64,000 nucleotides of DNA from Flavobacterium sp. (GCF_027531705.1 NZ_JAPZSP010000025.1:17761-81760), one strand, 5' to 3'; shown: positions 47,465-56,290, counted from the stretch's first letter. The notes: generated from the sequence alone by a model not told the origin. A program made the numbers and translations.

Positions 47465-47472
47465 CAAAATTA
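47465..47472 (-). promoter_or_regulatory. -7 element of the mraZ/dcw promoter
   Basis: The minus strand reads TAATTTTG, fitting TAnnTTTG. Transcription would begin near 47458, 18 nt before the TTG start. The nearest minus-strand TTG lies 25 nt upstream, inside the repeat boxes. Confidence 0.5.
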
Positions 47473-47483
47473 TAAAAAATATT

Positions 47484-47529
47484 ACCACATTTTACCACAA
47501 ACTACCACTTTGTTGATAAGTTTTACCAC
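47484..47529 (-). promoter_or_regulatory. Candidate MraZ-binding boxes
   Basis: The minus strand has GTGGTA four times; the first GTGG bases fall at 47488, 47498, 47508 and 47529, giving spacings of 10, 10 and 21 nt, or one and two helical turns. They overlap the -33 region of the promoter. The rest of the 47441-47766 gap is plain AT-rich sequence plus the next promoter. Confidence 0.7.
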
Positions 47530-47731
47530 TTTTGAAACAAAAACACTCAAAAACCGCCAAGAATGGGCATAAAAACTTATTTAACAAATTGTTAAGATTG
47601 GAAAATTGAAAGAGATTTTAAGCAAAACAACCCGAAAAATCATTGAATTGAAAGTGAACTAATTACAAAAAGAAGCGAGAAAAAATATTTTAAAAAAAAC
47701 TGTTGACTATTCCTTTTTAACTATTAAATCT

Positions 47732-47739
47732 TATATTTG
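47732..47739 (+). promoter_or_regulatory. -7 promoter element of the hydrolase gene
   Basis: TATATTTG fits TAnnTTTG, with a TTG 26 nt upstream (47703-47705), slightly farther than usual. The leader would be about 20 nt to ATG 47767. Confidence 0.55.
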
Positions 47740-47766
47740 TGAAAATCTGTAGTGCCGAAAGAAATA

Positions 47767-48540
47767 ATGGAAAACGAATTAAAAAAAGAAGGAAAATATA
47801 AATATTACGAAGCTGGCGAAGGAACGCCAATCATCATTTTACACGGATTGATGGGTGGATTAAGTAATTTTGGCGGTGTGGCTGATTATTTTCCAAAAAA
47901 AGGATATAAAGTGGTGATTCCCGAATTGCCAATTTACACCCAAAACATACTGAAAACCAACGTAAAAGCTTTTGCAAAATATGTAAAAGATTTTATTACT
48001 TATAAAGGATTTGAAAGAGTAATTCTGTTAGGAAATTCACTTGGCGGGCATATTGCATTGTACCATACCAAAATGTATCCTGAAAAAATGCTTGGACTTA
48101 TAATAACAGGAAGTTCAGGACTTTACGAAAGTGCTATGGGTGATAGTTACCCAAGACGTGGTGATTATGATTACATTCAGAAAAAAGCGGAAGATGTTTT
48201 TTATGATCCTAAAGTTGCTACAAAAGAAATTGTTGACGAGGTATACGAAATGGCGAATGACCGTATCAAATTGATAAAAACATTAACCATTGCCAAAAGT
48301 GCCATTCGTCATAATATGGCTAAAGATTTACCAAAAATGCATGTTCCAACTTGTATTATTTGGGGAAAAAATGACAAAGTTACACCACCAGAAGTAGCCG
48401 AAGAATTTCACAAACTTCTTCCCAATTCGTCTTTGTATTGGATTGACAAATGCGGTCATGCTGCTATGATGGAACATCCAGATGAGTTTAATAAAGTTAT
48501 GGAAAACTGGTTGGTAGAAAAAAGTGAAACCTTAAAATAA
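47767..48540 (+). CDS. Alpha/beta hydrolase
   Basis: This 257-aa protein has the oxyanion motif LHGLMGG (about 24-30), nucleophile elbow GNSLGGH (Ser about 92), an acidic residue in WGKNDKVTPP and the catalytic His in KCGHAAMMEHP. The substrate is unknown. The ATG at 47767 is preferred to GTG 47752. It lies 26 nt upstream of engB, likely in one transcript. Confidence 0.92.
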   Translation: MENELKKEGKYKYYEAGEGTPIIILHGLMGGLSNFGGVADYFPKKGYKVVIPELPIYTQNILKTNVKAFAKYVKDFITYKGFERVILLGNSLGGHIALYHTKMYPEKMLGLIITGSSGLYESAMGDSYPRRGDYDYIQKKAEDVFYDPKVATKEIVDEVYEMANDRIKLIKTLTIAKSAIRHNMAKDLPKMHVPTCIIWGKNDKVTPPEVAEEFHKLLPNSSLYWIDKCGHAAMMEHPDEFNKVMENWLVEKSETLK

Positions 48541-48566
48541 GTTGCTTTTTATAGCAATCACAATAA

Positions 48567-49187
48567 ATGAAAATTAACACAGCCGAATTTATAATTAGCA
48601 ACTCCGAAGTTAGCAAATGTCCGTTAGAACGTTTGCCAGAATATGCTTTTATTGGTCGTTCTAATGTTGGAAAGTCTTCATTGATAAATATGTTGACCAA
48701 TCATAAAAATCTGGCAAAAACATCTGGAAGACCAGGAAAAACACAGTTGATTAATCACTTTAAGATAAACAACAATTGGTTTTTGGTCGATTTACCAGGT
48801 TATGGTTATGCTAAAGTTTCTAAGAAGACTAAATCTGTTTTTCAGCAATTTATTACCGATTATTTTGAAAAAAGAGAGCAATTGGTTTGTGCTTTTGTAT
48901 TAATAGACATTCGTCATGAAGCGCAAAATATTGACTTAGAGTTTATGGAATATATGGGCGAAAGTGAAATTCCTTTTTGCATTATTTTCACCAAAGCCGA
49001 TAAAATAAGTAAAACCAAAATTGACTCACATATTGCAGCCTACAAAAAACAAATGATTCAAAACAACTGGGAAGAAATGCCACAATACTTCGTGACTTCT
49101 TCTACAGAAGGTATAGGTAAAGAATTTTTACTGAATTATATTGACGAAATAAATCAAGAGGTTTTTAAGAGTGAAAATGAGTTTTAA
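48567..49187 (+). CDS. engB: Ribosome biogenesis GTPase EngB (YsxC/YihA)
   Basis: This 206-aa GTPase acts late in large ribosomal subunit assembly. It has G1 GRSNVGKSSLIN (about 31-42), G3 DLPGYGYA and G4 TKADK. Length is typical. Its stop codon touches the stop of the convergent gldC. Confidence 0.96.
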   Translation: MKINTAEFIISNSEVSKCPLERLPEYAFIGRSNVGKSSLINMLTNHKNLAKTSGRPGKTQLINHFKINNNWFLVDLPGYGYAKVSKKTKSVFQQFITDYFEKREQLVCAFVLIDIRHEAQNIDLEFMEYMGESEIPFCIIFTKADKISKTKIDSHIAAYKKQMIQNNWEEMPQYFVTSSTEGIGKEFLLNYIDEINQEVFKSENEF

Positions 49188-49511
49188 CTACTTCTTCAAT
49201 TCCAATTTTTCGGCAAAATAGTCACAAAAATCTCTCATTGTTCCTGCCATTTTCTCGTCGGCAGTGGCACGCTCGAAACTATCAGCCATTGCAACTAAAG
49301 TTTGGTGGTAAAAAATCTTCATTTCGTCAACAGGCATGTCTTTGGTCCATAAATCGATACGCATGGTTTCTTTTGCTTTGCTATCCCAAATAGAAAGCAT
49401 TATGGCTTTTGCCTCTTCTTTTTCAATACCGCCATCTTGAGCTGTCCAAGATAGTTTTTCGGGAACACGGTTTTCGTCTAGATCTATTGTGAATTTTATT
49501 TCTGAAGTCAT
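49188..49511 (-). CDS. gldC: Gliding motility protein GldC
   Basis: This 107-aa soluble protein matches GldC in length and in its sequence (EIKFTIDLDENRVPEKLSW, WTKDMPVDEMKIFYHQTL). GldC is needed for full gliding in Flavobacterium johnsoniae. It lies downstream of gldB, as is usual. A double repeat tract fills the 74-nt spacer. Confidence 0.93.
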   Translation of the reverse strand: MTSEIKFTIDLDENRVPEKLSWTAQDGGIEKEEAKAIMLSIWDSKAKETMRIDLWTKDMPVDEMKIFYHQTLVAMADSFERATADEKMAGTMRDFCDYFAEKLELKK

Positions 49512-49521
49512 TTTTTTTTAA

Positions 49522-49591
49522 GTTAGAAGATGGAAGTTGGAAGATGGAAGAGCTCAATTACTATTTACTAATCACTCTTCACTAATTACTC
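49522..49591 (+). repeat. Two adjacent 7-nt phased tracts in the gldB-gldC spacer
   Basis: GTTAGAA, GATGGAA, GTTGGAA and GATGGAA (49522-49549) are followed, still in register, by GAGCTCA and then ATTACTA, TTTACTA, ATCACTC, TTCACTA and ATTACTC (49557-49591). The second overlaps the gldB stop codon. Confidence 0.8.
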
Positions 49592-50545
49592 TTTCTTCGG
49601 TTTATATTTTGAGTTTTCGAATATTGTTTTGGCATCCATTTTTAGCATGTCTTGCAAGGATGTTTTGTTGTTTTCCATGTACGAACGCACTATTTGCCAG
49701 CCTAGCCACGCGCCTACTCTTCCTGGTGTATCGTTATCTATCTCAAGATAAAATTTAGAAAACGGTGCTGGATTTATAAATCGTGGTACTAATTTTTGAT
49801 CAGTGTCGTATAGCATTTGGTTGTCTATAAAAAAACGCCACATATAACTTTCGTTTTCTTGACAGAATTTGATTTGTTCAGGTGTATAGCCCATTTTTAC
49901 ATCGTCGGTTGCTTCTGGAAGTAAAATATCTTTTAAGTACATTTCTTTTCCTGCATAAAGCATAAATGACAAGAATGTTCCTTCTACTGGCGGCGCAATT
50001 TTTCGAGGTGCAAAACTAGAAACAATGTCTGAAAGTATTTGACTTTGCTCGAAATTTTGTTTTATGTAGTCTGGAAATTCGTAGAATTTATGGTCTTTAC
50101 CTAAATATAATTCTAATGAAACAATCACTAAACTATCCGCATATATAGCTTTGTTTTGGTAATCCATTTCGGAAATGATGGTAATTACTTTGGGTGTTTT
50201 GGTTTCTGGAAAATAATATTTGATATGTTTGAATAAATCTTCAATTTGAGTAGTTTCGGTTTCGAAATTGCCGTATTTTTTTTGTACTTCTTTGTACAAT
50301 TCTCTCCATTGCGGATGTTGCATTTTTTCTAACCAAACAGCATCTTCGTTTCCTGCTGGAAAGAAAAAAGGATATTTTTGTTTAAGTTTAGGCAAATCGG
50401 CTGGAGCGGTTTCGAAGAATGCTTTATCAAAACGTTCTACTTTTATTTCTAGCGGAATTTCTTCGACAGCTTTTTCTACTTTAGATTTTTGTTCGCACGA
50501 AAACAGAAAGATTGTTACTGCAATAACCACAAATATTTTTCTCAT
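49586..50545 (-). CDS. gldB: Gliding motility lipoprotein GldB
   Basis: This 319-aa lipoprotein has a lipobox (IFLFSCEQ) and GldB-type sequence (KVERFDKAFFETAPADLPKLKQKYP, PGRVGAWLGWQIVRSYM). It belongs to the Gld set required for surface gliding and T9SS function. Order nadE-gldB-gldC is the usual one in Flavobacterium. Confidence 0.94.
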   Translation of the reverse strand: MRKIFVVIAVTIFLFSCEQKSKVEKAVEEIPLEIKVERFDKAFFETAPADLPKLKQKYPFFFPAGNEDAVWLEKMQHPQWRELYKEVQKKYGNFETETTQIEDLFKHIKYYFPETKTPKVITIISEMDYQNKAIYADSLVIVSLELYLGKDHKFYEFPDYIKQNFEQSQILSDIVSSFAPRKIAPPVEGTFLSFMLYAGKEMYLKDILLPEATDDVKMGYTPEQIKFCQENESYMWRFFIDNQMLYDTDQKLVPRFINPAPFSKFYLEIDNDTPGRVGAWLGWQIVRSYMENNKTSLQDMLKMDAKTIFENSKYKPKKE

Positions 50546-50559
50546 AGATTGGTCTATTT

Positions 50560-50705
50560 TAGCCCAGATAGTAGGGGAAATCCTTTTTGGCTTGTTTTTA
50601 TTTTTTGGTTAGTGCAAAAGAGCGACCAACGGGAGCTCCTTTTGTGCTTAGCAAAAAAAAGAATAAGGCGAAAAGATTGTACCGAATAGCTGGATTGGCT
50701 TTACC
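50560..50705 (+). repeat. TAGCCC-GAT structured element, copy 3
   Basis: This begins TAGCCCAGATAGTAGGGGAAATCC, has a long middle insert, and ends GATTGTACCGAATAGCTGGA. Following it is TTTGACTACGCTCAGGATGACA, related to the CTCGACTGCGCTCGGCGTGAC insert of copy 2. It occupies the divergent spacer between gldB and nadE. Confidence 0.55.
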
Positions 50706-50731
50706 CTTTGACTACGCTCAGGATGACAATA

Positions 50732-50761
50732 TTGATATTACGTTAATTTATATTATTTTTG
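50732..50761 (+). promoter_or_regulatory. Promoter of nadE
   Basis: TTG (50732-50734) and TATTTTTG (50754-50761) are separated by 19 nt. It lies before ATG 50801 and against the track's early start at 50759. Confidence 0.65.
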
Positions 50762-50800
50762 CAAATATACATTTTCCAAAATTTAATTTTCTTAAATAAT

Positions 50801-51601
50801 ATGCAAAAAAATACTGGCATAAATCCTGAAAAAGTGAATGCTCAAATAGTAAATTGGCTGAAAGAATATGCTACAAATGCAAAAGTGAACGGTTTTGTAA
50901 TTGGAATTTCGGGCGGTGTTGACTCGGCAGTAACTTCTACATTATGTGCACAAACGGGCATGAAAGTTTTGTGTGTTGAAATGCCGATACATCAAGCAGC
51001 AAGTCAAGTAAGTCGTGGTAGAGAACATATTGAACAGTTAAAAAAACGATTTGAGAATGTAAGCAATGCATCGGCAGATTTGACTGAAGTTTTTGAAACT
51101 TTCAAGAAAGAAGTTCCCAATGATGCATCGATTGATAAAGTGAATTTGTCTTTAGCCAATACTAGAGCGCGTTTGCGAATGACTACATTATATTATTATG
51201 CTGGAATATATGGATTGCTAGTAGCTGGTACTGGAAATAAAGTAGAAGATTTTGGCGTAGGGTTTTATACCAAATATGGTGATGGCGGCGTAGATTTGAG
51301 TCCGATAGCCGATTTGATGAAGTCGGAAGTATATGAATTAGGTCGTTATTTGAAGATTCCAGAATCAATTTTGAATGCTGCGCCAACCGATGGACTTTTT
51401 GGCGATGATAGAACCGATGAAGATCAATTAGGTGCCAGTTATGACGAATTGGAATGGGCTATGTTAGAAGCTGAAAAAGAGAAAAATACTACAGATTTTT
51501 CTGATAGAGAGGCTCAAGTTTTTGAAATTTACACACGATTAAATAAATCTAATAAGCACAAAATGAACCCGATACCTGTTTGTGTTATAGAAAAAAAATA
51601 A
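50801..51601 (+). CDS. nadE: NAD+ synthetase (ammonia-type)
   Basis: This 266-aa enzyme completes NAD synthesis from deamido-NAD. It has the ATP loop GISGGVDSAV (about 33-42), GTGNKVEDFGVGFYTKYGDGGVD and PTDGLFGDDRTDEDQLG. There is no N-terminal glutaminase domain. The start is ATG 50801, after the promoter. Confidence 0.96.
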   Translation: MQKNTGINPEKVNAQIVNWLKEYATNAKVNGFVIGISGGVDSAVTSTLCAQTGMKVLCVEMPIHQAASQVSRGREHIEQLKKRFENVSNASADLTEVFETFKKEVPNDASIDKVNLSLANTRARLRMTTLYYYAGIYGLLVAGTGNKVEDFGVGFYTKYGDGGVDLSPIADLMKSEVYELGRYLKIPESILNAAPTDGLFGDDRTDEDQLGASYDELEWAMLEAEKEKNTTDFSDREAQVFEIYTRLNKSNKHKMNPIPVCVIEKK

Positions 51602-51638
51602 ACGAAAGTTAGTGTTAATTTTTAAAATGTAATTTTTT

Positions 51639-51667
51639 TTGATTAATTTTACATTTAATTAAATTTG
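51639..51667 (+). promoter_or_regulatory. Promoter of the response regulator gene
   Basis: TTG (51639-51641) and TAAATTTG (51660-51667) are separated by 18 nt, and transcription should start about 22 nt before the ATG. Confidence 0.7.
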
Positions 51668-51695
51668 TAGCTAACAATTTTTTAAAATTGATATT

Positions 51696-52325
51696 ATGAT
51701 AAAAGTATGTTTGGCGGACAATTACCCTGTTGTCCATTTTGGAATAAAATCTTATTTCAAAGATCATTCAAGCATTAGCATTGTGGCTAATGTTGGTAAT
51801 TTTTCGATGGTAAAGGATGTTTTATCAGACAAAGAGATTGATATTTTAATACTTGACTTAGATTTAGATGGATTATCAAGTATTTATGAAGTAAAAGCAC
51901 TCATAAAAAATTTCCCAAAAACTAAAATACTAATTTTTAGTAATTATGCAGAACAGCTATATGCTCCAAACGCTATAAAAGCAGGAGTTTCTGGTTATGT
52001 ACATAAAACTTCAAAATTAGAAGGTTTAGGAAATGCTATTATGCGTGTTAGTCAAGGTAGTATTGTAATGAATGAGACGCTAAAGAAAAACTTGGCTGCC
52101 ATTGCAAAACAAAACAAATCAGAGCGTTTGTACCGTAAACTTTCTAACAGAGAAATTGAAGTGCTTCGTTACCTAAGTGATGGTAAGAAAAACAATGAGA
52201 TTGCACAAATCTTAACTTTGAACGAAAAGACAATTAGTACCTACAAACTAAGATTGTTGCAAAAATTAAATGTAACTAATCTTGTTGACTTGGTAAACAA
52301 AGCTAAGACGTTAGAAATCGTTTAG
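51696..52325 (+). CDS. NarL/LuxR-type response regulator (orphan)
   Basis: This 209-aa protein has a receiver domain with acidic D8, phospho-acceptor D54 (ILDLDLDGL) and K104 (HKTS). A LuxR-type HTH follows (about 145-200, LSNREIEVLRYLSDGKKNNEIAQILTL). No histidine kinase gene is nearby. The gene overlaps the convergent dnaG by 15 nt at their 3' ends. Confidence 0.94.
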   Translation: MIKVCLADNYPVVHFGIKSYFKDHSSISIVANVGNFSMVKDVLSDKEIDILILDLDLDGLSSIYEVKALIKNFPKTKILIFSNYAEQLYAPNAIKAGVSGYVHKTSKLEGLGNAIMRVSQGSIVMNETLKKNLAAIAKQNKSERLYRKLSNREIEVLRYLSDGKKNNEIAQILTLNEKTISTYKLRLLQKLNVTNLVDLVNKAKTLEIV

Positions 52326-54311
52326 TAAAAATGAAGAAGGTCGAATACGCCCTATACTTCTAGAAATCACAACTTTCAACTTGTTATAATCATTAATTGA
52401 AGATAAAATTTCTGTTTTATCTTCAATTTCTGGTTTTAATATTTCTATCATTTGCTCAGAGTTAAGTTTATTGATTAGATATTCTCTATATGAGATTATT
52501 ACATCAACAACTAATGACTTTAATACTTCTGAATTAAATTTATCTTTCACAAACACCTGTTTTTTTTCTAACCAGCCATGAAGTTGGTGCTTTTCATCAT
52601 CCATATAAATATCAGTAACAACAGGTAAAAACTCTGGCTTCAGGTTGTTTAAATAATTTTCACTATCAAAAATGTCATTATTTAAATAGTTAGCAATTAA
52701 ATCGTCATATATGTCTTTAAAAATTGGATTGGCAAATTGAATTTCGTCTTCTTGAAGATTTAAATAAATACGATTGAAAATTTTAGATATAACTTTCTCT
52801 GTTACTTGAACTTCTTTTTCGTCTTCATATTTGATAAAAACATTTTCAAATTCTATTTCAATATTCCCATAGATAAGTAAAATTTCTAATATTTTTTTTT
52901 CAAGTAAATTTAGAACATCTATTTTTTCGGTTGAAATTGTTTCTTCATTTTTTACAACTTCAAAAGATTTTTGGTCTTGTTTGAGTTTTTTTCCAGCTTC
53001 AGAAATATCTTTTTGAACTAATTGCGCCAAGGTGTTTAGTAACACTTGCTCTGAAATGTCCATGATTCGAGAACATTCCTGAATATAGATTTCACGTTGA
53101 ATTCTGTCTTTTATTTTAGAAATACTAACTACCATATCTCTAATCAAATCGGCTTTTTTGATAGGATCGTTCTTAGCTTCATCCATCAAAAGTGATGCTT
53201 TGAACTGAATAAAATCCTTGGCATTTTCATCCAAATATTTAATCAATTCTTCGTGCGTGGCTTTTTTGGCAAAACTATCTGGATCTTCACCTTCAGGAAA
53301 AGTACATACACGAACGTTCATGCCTTCTTCCAAAATCAAATCGATTCCACGAATGGAAGCTCTAAGTCCGGCTGCATCACCATCATACAGCACTGTTATA
53401 TTTTTGGTCAAACGATTAATCAACCTGATTTGTTCAGGTGTCAAAGCCGTTCCAGACGAAGCCACCACATTTTCAATTCCGGCTTGGTTAAATTGAATTA
53501 CATCGGTATAACCTTCGACCAAATAACAATTGTTTTGCTTCGCAATTGCTTGTTTGGCATGAAAAATTCCGTAGAGAACTTTACTCTTGTGATACAAATC
53601 ACTTTCAGGTGAATTGAGGTATTTGGCTGCTTTTTTATCTTGCGTTAAAATTCTTCCACCAAAGCCTAAAACGCGTCCCGACATGGATTGGATTGGAAAC
53701 ATTACACGCCCTCTAAAACGGTCCAAAACGCTTTTGTCTTCTCTTACAATTGTTAATCCTGTGCTTTCTAGGAATTCTAATTTGTAGCCTTTGCCTAATG
53801 CTTCTTTGGAAAAAGCATCCCAAACTTCGGGTGAATAACCTAACCCAAATTTCTTAATCGTTTCGGTTGTAAAACCTCTTTCTTTGAAATACGAAAGTCC
53901 AATGGCTTTTCCTTGTTCTGTGTTATGTAGTGTATCTTGAAAATAGTTTTTGGCAAATTCTGAAACCAGGTATAAACTTTCTCTTGCATCTGTATTTGCC
54001 TTTTCTTCGTCGGTTAACTCGGTTTCTTCTATTTCGATATTGTATTTTTTGGCCAAATAACGAATGGCTTCTGGATAGGTAAAATGCTCGTGCTCCATCA
54101 AGAAAGCCACTGAATTTCCGCCTTTTCCAGAACTAAAATCTTTCCAAATTTGCTTTACTGGCGAAACCATGAACGATGGTGAACGCTCATCAGAAAATGG
54201 ACTTAGCCCTTTGAAGTTACTTCCAGCGCGTTTTAATTGTACAAAATCGCCAATGACTTCTTCTACTCGAGCCGCTTCAAAAACTTTGTCTATGGTTTCT
54301 CTTGATATCAA
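52311..54311 (-). CDS. dnaG: DNA primase DnaG, zinc ligands replaced
   Basis: This 666-aa primase has a TOPRIM domain with LVEGYTDVIQF and LYDGDAAGLRA. The N-terminal zinc-finger fold is present in outline (NFKGLSPFSDERSPSFMVSP...GGNSVAFLM), but all four zinc-binding positions are changed: Ser37, Ser40, Asp58 and Ser61 stand where Cys, His, Cys and Cys are expected. The C-terminal helicase-binding region is long and charged. The rest is intact, so the enzyme should be active. Confidence 0.95.
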   Translation of the reverse strand: MISRETIDKVFEAARVEEVIGDFVQLKRAGSNFKGLSPFSDERSPSFMVSPVKQIWKDFSSGKGGNSVAFLMEHEHFTYPEAIRYLAKKYNIEIEETELTDEEKANTDARESLYLVSEFAKNYFQDTLHNTEQGKAIGLSYFKERGFTTETIKKFGLGYSPEVWDAFSKEALGKGYKLEFLESTGLTIVREDKSVLDRFRGRVMFPIQSMSGRVLGFGGRILTQDKKAAKYLNSPESDLYHKSKVLYGIFHAKQAIAKQNNCYLVEGYTDVIQFNQAGIENVVASSGTALTPEQIRLINRLTKNITVLYDGDAAGLRASIRGIDLILEEGMNVRVCTFPEGEDPDSFAKKATHEELIKYLDENAKDFIQFKASLLMDEAKNDPIKKADLIRDMVVSISKIKDRIQREIYIQECSRIMDISEQVLLNTLAQLVQKDISEAGKKLKQDQKSFEVVKNEETISTEKIDVLNLLEKKILEILLIYGNIEIEFENVFIKYEDEKEVQVTEKVISKIFNRIYLNLQEDEIQFANPIFKDIYDDLIANYLNNDIFDSENYLNNLKPEFLPVVTDIYMDDEKHQLHGWLEKKQVFVKDKFNSEVLKSLVVDVIISYREYLINKLNSEQMIEILKPEIEDKTEILSSINDYNKLKVVISRSIGRIRPSSFLLNDF

Positions 54312-54390
54312 TTTTTTAAAAAAGTTTAGAGTTTACTAGTTTATTTTACTACTTCTAAATTTTTAAGTTTGTAAAAATACATAATTAAAA

Positions 54391-54432
54391 AATAAAAAAA
54401 GCCTACAAAAACAGAAAGTCTCGCAGGCTTAT
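54391..54432 (-). terminator. Terminator of the Uma2 gene
   Basis: On the minus strand AAGCCTGC and GTAGGCTT form a stem (one mismatch), followed by a T run. Confidence 0.7.
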
Positions 54433-54449
54433 TAGGTATAAATTTAATG

Positions 54450-55037
54450 TTATTTGAAAATTTCCTCGAGAACAAAATCTAGTTGAGGAAAAAGTGGGCT
54501 TTGAATTGTATCTTCTTCAATAAGAGGATGTTTACCAATAAAAATTCCGTTTTCTAGTGCGTAAATAAATAATGTTTTATCAGCAGGATTTACAATCCAA
54601 TATTCTAATACGCCTGCTTCTTGATACAAATCATATTTATATTTCATTTCTTTTGAAGAATTTCCTGGAGACAAAATTTCGATTACTAAGTCTGGCGCAC
54701 CAATAGCACCTCTTTCGTCTAATTTATCTTCATCACAAAACACACACAAATCAGGTTGTACAACTGTAAAAACCTCTTTATCGGCGGTAGATTTTTTTTT
54801 ATCAACTAATCTAACATCAAATGGTGCGGAAAATAATTTGCAAGAATGATTTTTGTATTCATACCATAAAAGCCCATGCAAGTTACTAGCAATTTTTTGA
54901 TGAAAAGTGCTTGGTGCTGGACTCATCTTGAAAATTTTTCCTCTTATTAGCTCTAATCTTTCCTGAAATTTCCAGGTAAGATAATCGGCATAAGAATAGG
55001 TTTTTTCTAAATCTAAGTCATTAATATTGGTAATCAT
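54450..55037 (-). CDS. Uma2 family putative endonuclease
   Basis: This 195-aa protein shows the Uma2 (DUF820) restriction-endonuclease-like fold: YELIRGKIFKMSPAP-type strand, DVRLVD, VQPDLCVFCDEDKLDERGAIGAPDLVIEILSPGNS, and YWIVNPADKTLFIY. The PD and E-x-L positions suit a PD-(D/E)XK enzyme. Its role is unknown. It is a stand-alone gene between two terminators and may be acquired. Confidence 0.9.
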   Translation of the reverse strand: MITNINDLDLEKTYSYADYLTWKFQERLELIRGKIFKMSPAPSTFHQKIASNLHGLLWYEYKNHSCKLFSAPFDVRLVDKKKSTADKEVFTVVQPDLCVFCDEDKLDERGAIGAPDLVIEILSPGNSSKEMKYKYDLYQEAGVLEYWIVNPADKTLFIYALENGIFIGKHPLIEEDTIQSPLFPQLDFVLEEIFK

Positions 55038-55074
55038 AACTTTATTTTTTTCAAAATTAAGAATTATTTTCTAA

Positions 55075-55111
55075 ACAAAACCCTTTCAGAATTTAAAAAA
55101 CTGAAAGGGTT
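55075..55111 (-). terminator. Terminator of the outer-membrane protein gene
   Basis: AACCCTTTCAG (55079-55089) pairs perfectly with CTGAAAGGGTT (55101-55111), and the minus strand continues TTTTGTTT. Confidence 0.85.
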
Positions 55112-55134
55112 AAAAACAAATCTAACTCAATTTT

Positions 55135-56193
55135 TTAATTAAAATCCCAGCGAACTCCCAATGAAACATTGTTTTGTTTCACCAAATTATCTTGAAATAA
55201 AGGATTCAAATCATATTTTACATACAAACTAGTTTCTTTGTATCCAATGTAAGCACTTACTCCATAAATGAAATTGCTTACATTATAATCTTTTTTGGTT
55301 TTTTGTTTTACATCGTCACCAAACTCGTCTTCATATTTTAGAATTTGCTTAGTTTTTAGGCGAATTCCTCCGTAACCACCTAATCCGAAACGGAAACTTT
55401 CGTGTGTTTTGAAATAAGGTTTTCCGTCTTTTTGTTTTTTGCCAGAAAAGTCAAATTCTAAATGCAAAGGCGCTACTAAATATACGTTTCTAAACCTTGA
55501 TTCGTCTAAATCGTATGGGCTTTTTTCTAAAGTTGTTTTGTCACCATCTTTAAGAAAAAAACGGTTTTCAGTCGGACGCAAATTGTTATACATTACTGAC
55601 CAACCATATTTGAAATGCAGTAAATTACTTTCTTTGGCAATTCGGGTGTTATAGGACATTCCCCATTCGTAAAAATGCGAACCTAAGAAACGGTAATCCG
55701 AATTTTCAAAATCGCCATCGGTAGCAAGATTGTTCAATCCCATTGCGAAGACAAATTGTGAAGTCGTTCTTTTTTCTCCAACGTCTTCTTTTTTAAATTT
55801 TAAACTGTCTTTTTCAAACTTAATAATAATTTTGTTACCAATAGCAACTTTGACACTGTCTTGTGGCGTTTCCATGTTTCTATTTTCAACTTTGTCTTGT
55901 ACCAAAACTTTTAGTTCGTCATAGGCTGCATCTACTTTATTTCCTATAATTACGGCTCTGGCCTCGGCTAACTTTTTCTTCTTTTCGTCAGCTTGTTCTT
56001 TGGTAATTGAACCATTTTCGAGCTGAACATTAACTTCTTCTACTTCTTTTTTTAGTGCTTCTTTTTCTTCTTTGGTTACCGATTCGATTTTATCGGCTAC
56101 TTTTTTGGCTCTAACTTCAAAAGTGTCTTGTGCGATTGCTTTTGAAACAAACAAAAACAATGAGATAACTACGTAAGTGATAATTTTGTACAT
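55135..56193 (-). CDS. Outer-membrane beta-barrel protein with N-terminal coiled coil
   Basis: This 352-aa protein has a signal peptide (SKAIAQD). A charged helical segment covers about 25-100 (KADKIESVTKEEKEALKKEVEEV, DEKKKKLAEARAVI). A barrel domain follows (about 140-352, FVFAMGLNNL, LHFKYGWSVMY, SLYVKYDLNPLF) and ends in the aromatic GVRWDFN. It is 155 nt downstream of the anti-sigma-like gene and may be the outer-membrane partner of that pair. Confidence 0.75.
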   Translation of the reverse strand: MYKIITYVVISLFLFVSKAIAQDTFEVRAKKVADKIESVTKEEKEALKKEVEEVNVQLENGSITKEQADEKKKKLAEARAVIIGNKVDAAYDELKVLVQDKVENRNMETPQDSVKVAIGNKIIIKFEKDSLKFKKEDVGEKRTTSQFVFAMGLNNLATDGDFENSDYRFLGSHFYEWGMSYNTRIAKESNLLHFKYGWSVMYNNLRPTENRFFLKDGDKTTLEKSPYDLDESRFRNVYLVAPLHLEFDFSGKKQKDGKPYFKTHESFRFGLGGYGGIRLKTKQILKYEDEFGDDVKQKTKKDYNVSNFIYGVSAYIGYKETSLYVKYDLNPLFQDNLVKQNNVSLGVRWDFN

Positions 56194-56290
56194 AATGTTT
56201 TGATTTTTAAATGATTATTGATGATTGAATTTTGATTCTACTTTTTTTGGAACTCAGGTTTAAGAAATTTGAGAAATCTTAAACTTTGAT

